Of a stretch of DNA of 64,000 bases, positions 63,281-64,000 are shown one piece after another. The stretch covers positions 52,988 to 116,987 of the forward strand of contig DASYHP010000098.1 in the NCBI GenBank assembly GCA_035998495.1. The letters are read 5' to 3'. Each line of letters begins with the position of its first letter. The first letter of the stretch is position 1. Below the pieces are notes generated by a model. The model was not told the DNA's origin. It was given only the letters and a program-made list of their open reading frames with translations, and made no database searches. This DNA comes from Mesorhizobium_B sp035998495 (GTDB lineage: Bacteria > Pseudomonadota > Alphaproteobacteria > Rhizobiales > Rhizobiaceae). The position numbers were made by a program, and so were the translations under genes.

Positions 63281-63718
63281 ATGGACGAGATCGACGGCAA
63301 GCTCCTGACCCTGCTGCGCCATGACGGGCGGCGCAGCATCTCCGACCTCGCCGCCGAACTCAGGCTCAGCCGCGCCACCGTGCGCGCCCGCATGGAGAAG
63401 CTGGAGCGTTCCGGCGACATCCTCGGCTACACCGTGATCCTGCGCGCCGACGCTTATGCGCAGCCGGTGCGCGGCGTCACGCTGATCGAGGTGGAGGGCC
63501 GGGCCAAGGATCGCGTGGTGGAGAGCTTGCGCGGCTTCTCCGAAGTGACGGCCATCCACACCACCAACGGCAAATGGGATCTCGTGGCCGAACTCGGCAC
63601 GGAAACGCTTGGGGCGCTCGACGACCTTCTCAACCGCATCCGCATGATCCCCGGCGTCACGGCGTCGGAAACCAACCTCCTGCTTTCGACGCCGCGCAGC
63701 ACAATGGCGCGGCTTTGA
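63281..63718 (+). CDS. Lrp/AsnC family transcriptional regulator
   Basis: A 145-residue regulator. The helix-turn-helix is S-I-S-D-L-A-A-E-L-R-L-S-R-A-T-V-R-A-R-M. The C-terminal RAM effector domain has V-E-G-R-A-K-D-R-V-V and the G-K-W-D-L-V-A-E segment. It is divergent from the arginase operon, the usual layout for Lrp activators of arginine catabolism in alphaproteobacteria. Amino-acid dependence is inferred. Confidence 0.93.
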   Translation: MDEIDGKLLTLLRHDGRRSISDLAAELRLSRATVRARMEKLERSGDILGYTVILRADAYAQPVRGVTLIEVEGRAKDRVVESLRGFSEVTAIHTTNGKWDLVAELGTETLGALDDLLNRIRMIPGVTASETNLLLSTPRSTMARL

Positions 63719-63923
63719 GCCGAAAAGGCCGCGACCATTGCTTCGCCCACGTCATCCACACCTCCTCATCCGCCGCTCCGCCCGTGGACAAAGCTTCAGC
63801 CGCCCGACGGGCGCGAGAACTTTCTTTTCAGCCCGATCAACCATTTAGCCTCGTCCTGCAAAAAATCTGCGCCCGCTTTATCCACGCCCCTTTGCTCCTC
63901 CCTTACGCTTCCCCTCGCCTGTC
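63719..63923. other. Intergenic region, nothing supported
   Basis: This stretch after the Lrp stop has no gene that I can support. It contains an A+T-richer segment (about 63820-63890) that could hold a promoter for whatever follows to the right. Confidence 0.4.
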
Positions 63924-64000
63924 TTGCGGGAAGCCTGGGATGCATACCGGGTGCTCAGGGAGGCGGGCCGGTGCTGGATTGGTCGGGCGACGGTGGCCCG
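63924..64000 (+). other. Possible start of a further ORF, cut by window edge
   Basis: From a TTG at 63924 the frame runs open to the end (R-E-A-W-D-A-Y-R-V-L-R-E-A-G-R) and looks protein-like. There is no clear Shine-Dalgarno, and only 77 bases are visible. It may be a real gene continuing outside the window. Confidence 0.25.

Overview
This window is a 64 kb, high-G+C (about two-thirds by eye) chromosomal stretch from an alphaproteobacterium, most likely of the order Hyphomicrobiales (rhizobia and relatives). Four things point there: an iolR-iolC-iolD-iolE-iolB inositol operon whose iolC carries a C-terminal DUF2090 domain; a 25/31-kDa-type outer-membrane beta-barrel protein; RIME-like palindromic intergenic repeats; and many ABC importers with small Gfo/Idh/MocA dehydrogenases. 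I cannot name a genus from the sequence alone. I saw no rRNA, tRNA, CRISPR array, insertion sequence or prophage.

Layout. 1-1054: the end of a secreted trypsin-like protease and a GNAT acetyltransferase. 1069-7709: a sugar or sugar-acid catabolic locus with a MocA-type dehydrogenase, two TIM-barrel isomerases/epimerases, an enolase-superfamily dehydratase, a FadR-type GntR regulator and a 2-hydroxyacid dehydrogenase. An Old Yellow Enzyme (8090-9190) and a lone, lower-G+C restriction-type nuclease (9306-10382) follow. 10401-20637: a six-gene ABC importer with two ATPases and a small membrane protein, divergent from a UPF0261 (Tm-1-like) and PEP-hydrolase-type TIM-barrel pair, then a cupin and an M24 peptidase-fold enzyme. 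Near-identical FadR-type palindromes lie in front of both loci, so I propose that they form one regulon for a still unidentified carbon source.

20708-31665: myo-inositol catabolism. A LysR gene and iolA converge on iolB, a small membrane gene, iolE, iolD, iolC and iolR, and a divergent iolY-like dehydrogenase follows. 47226-52782 holds the partner locus: an inositol-type ABC importer (binding protein, ATPase, permease), idhA and a short-chain dehydrogenase. Sites fitting or nearly fitting the rhizobial IolR motif GGAA-N6-TTCC precede iolC, iolY and the importer, which joins uptake, oxidation (idhA), dehydration (iolE), ring opening (iolD), isomerisation (iolB), phosphorylation and cleavage (iolC) and semialdehyde oxidation (iolA) into a full route.

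31876-40096: an outer-membrane protein, small secreted and rhodanese proteins, murQ, an EamA exporter, a WGxxGxxG-tail peptide, and a three-gene set of an intact HtrA-type protease, a receiver-less LuxR protein and an HtrA-like pseudoprotease that has lost its catalytic His and Ser. 39170-46343: an AraC regulator divergent from a galactoside-type ABC importer that ends in a GH42 beta-galactosidase. 52885-64000: a GH19-like muralytic enzyme next to a secreted Cys-rich protein, an EamA exporter, selO, nnrD with a histidine-phosphatase gene, an aldo/keto reductase, a PAP2 membrane protein, and an arginase-ornithine cyclodeaminase operon with a divergent Lrp regulator.
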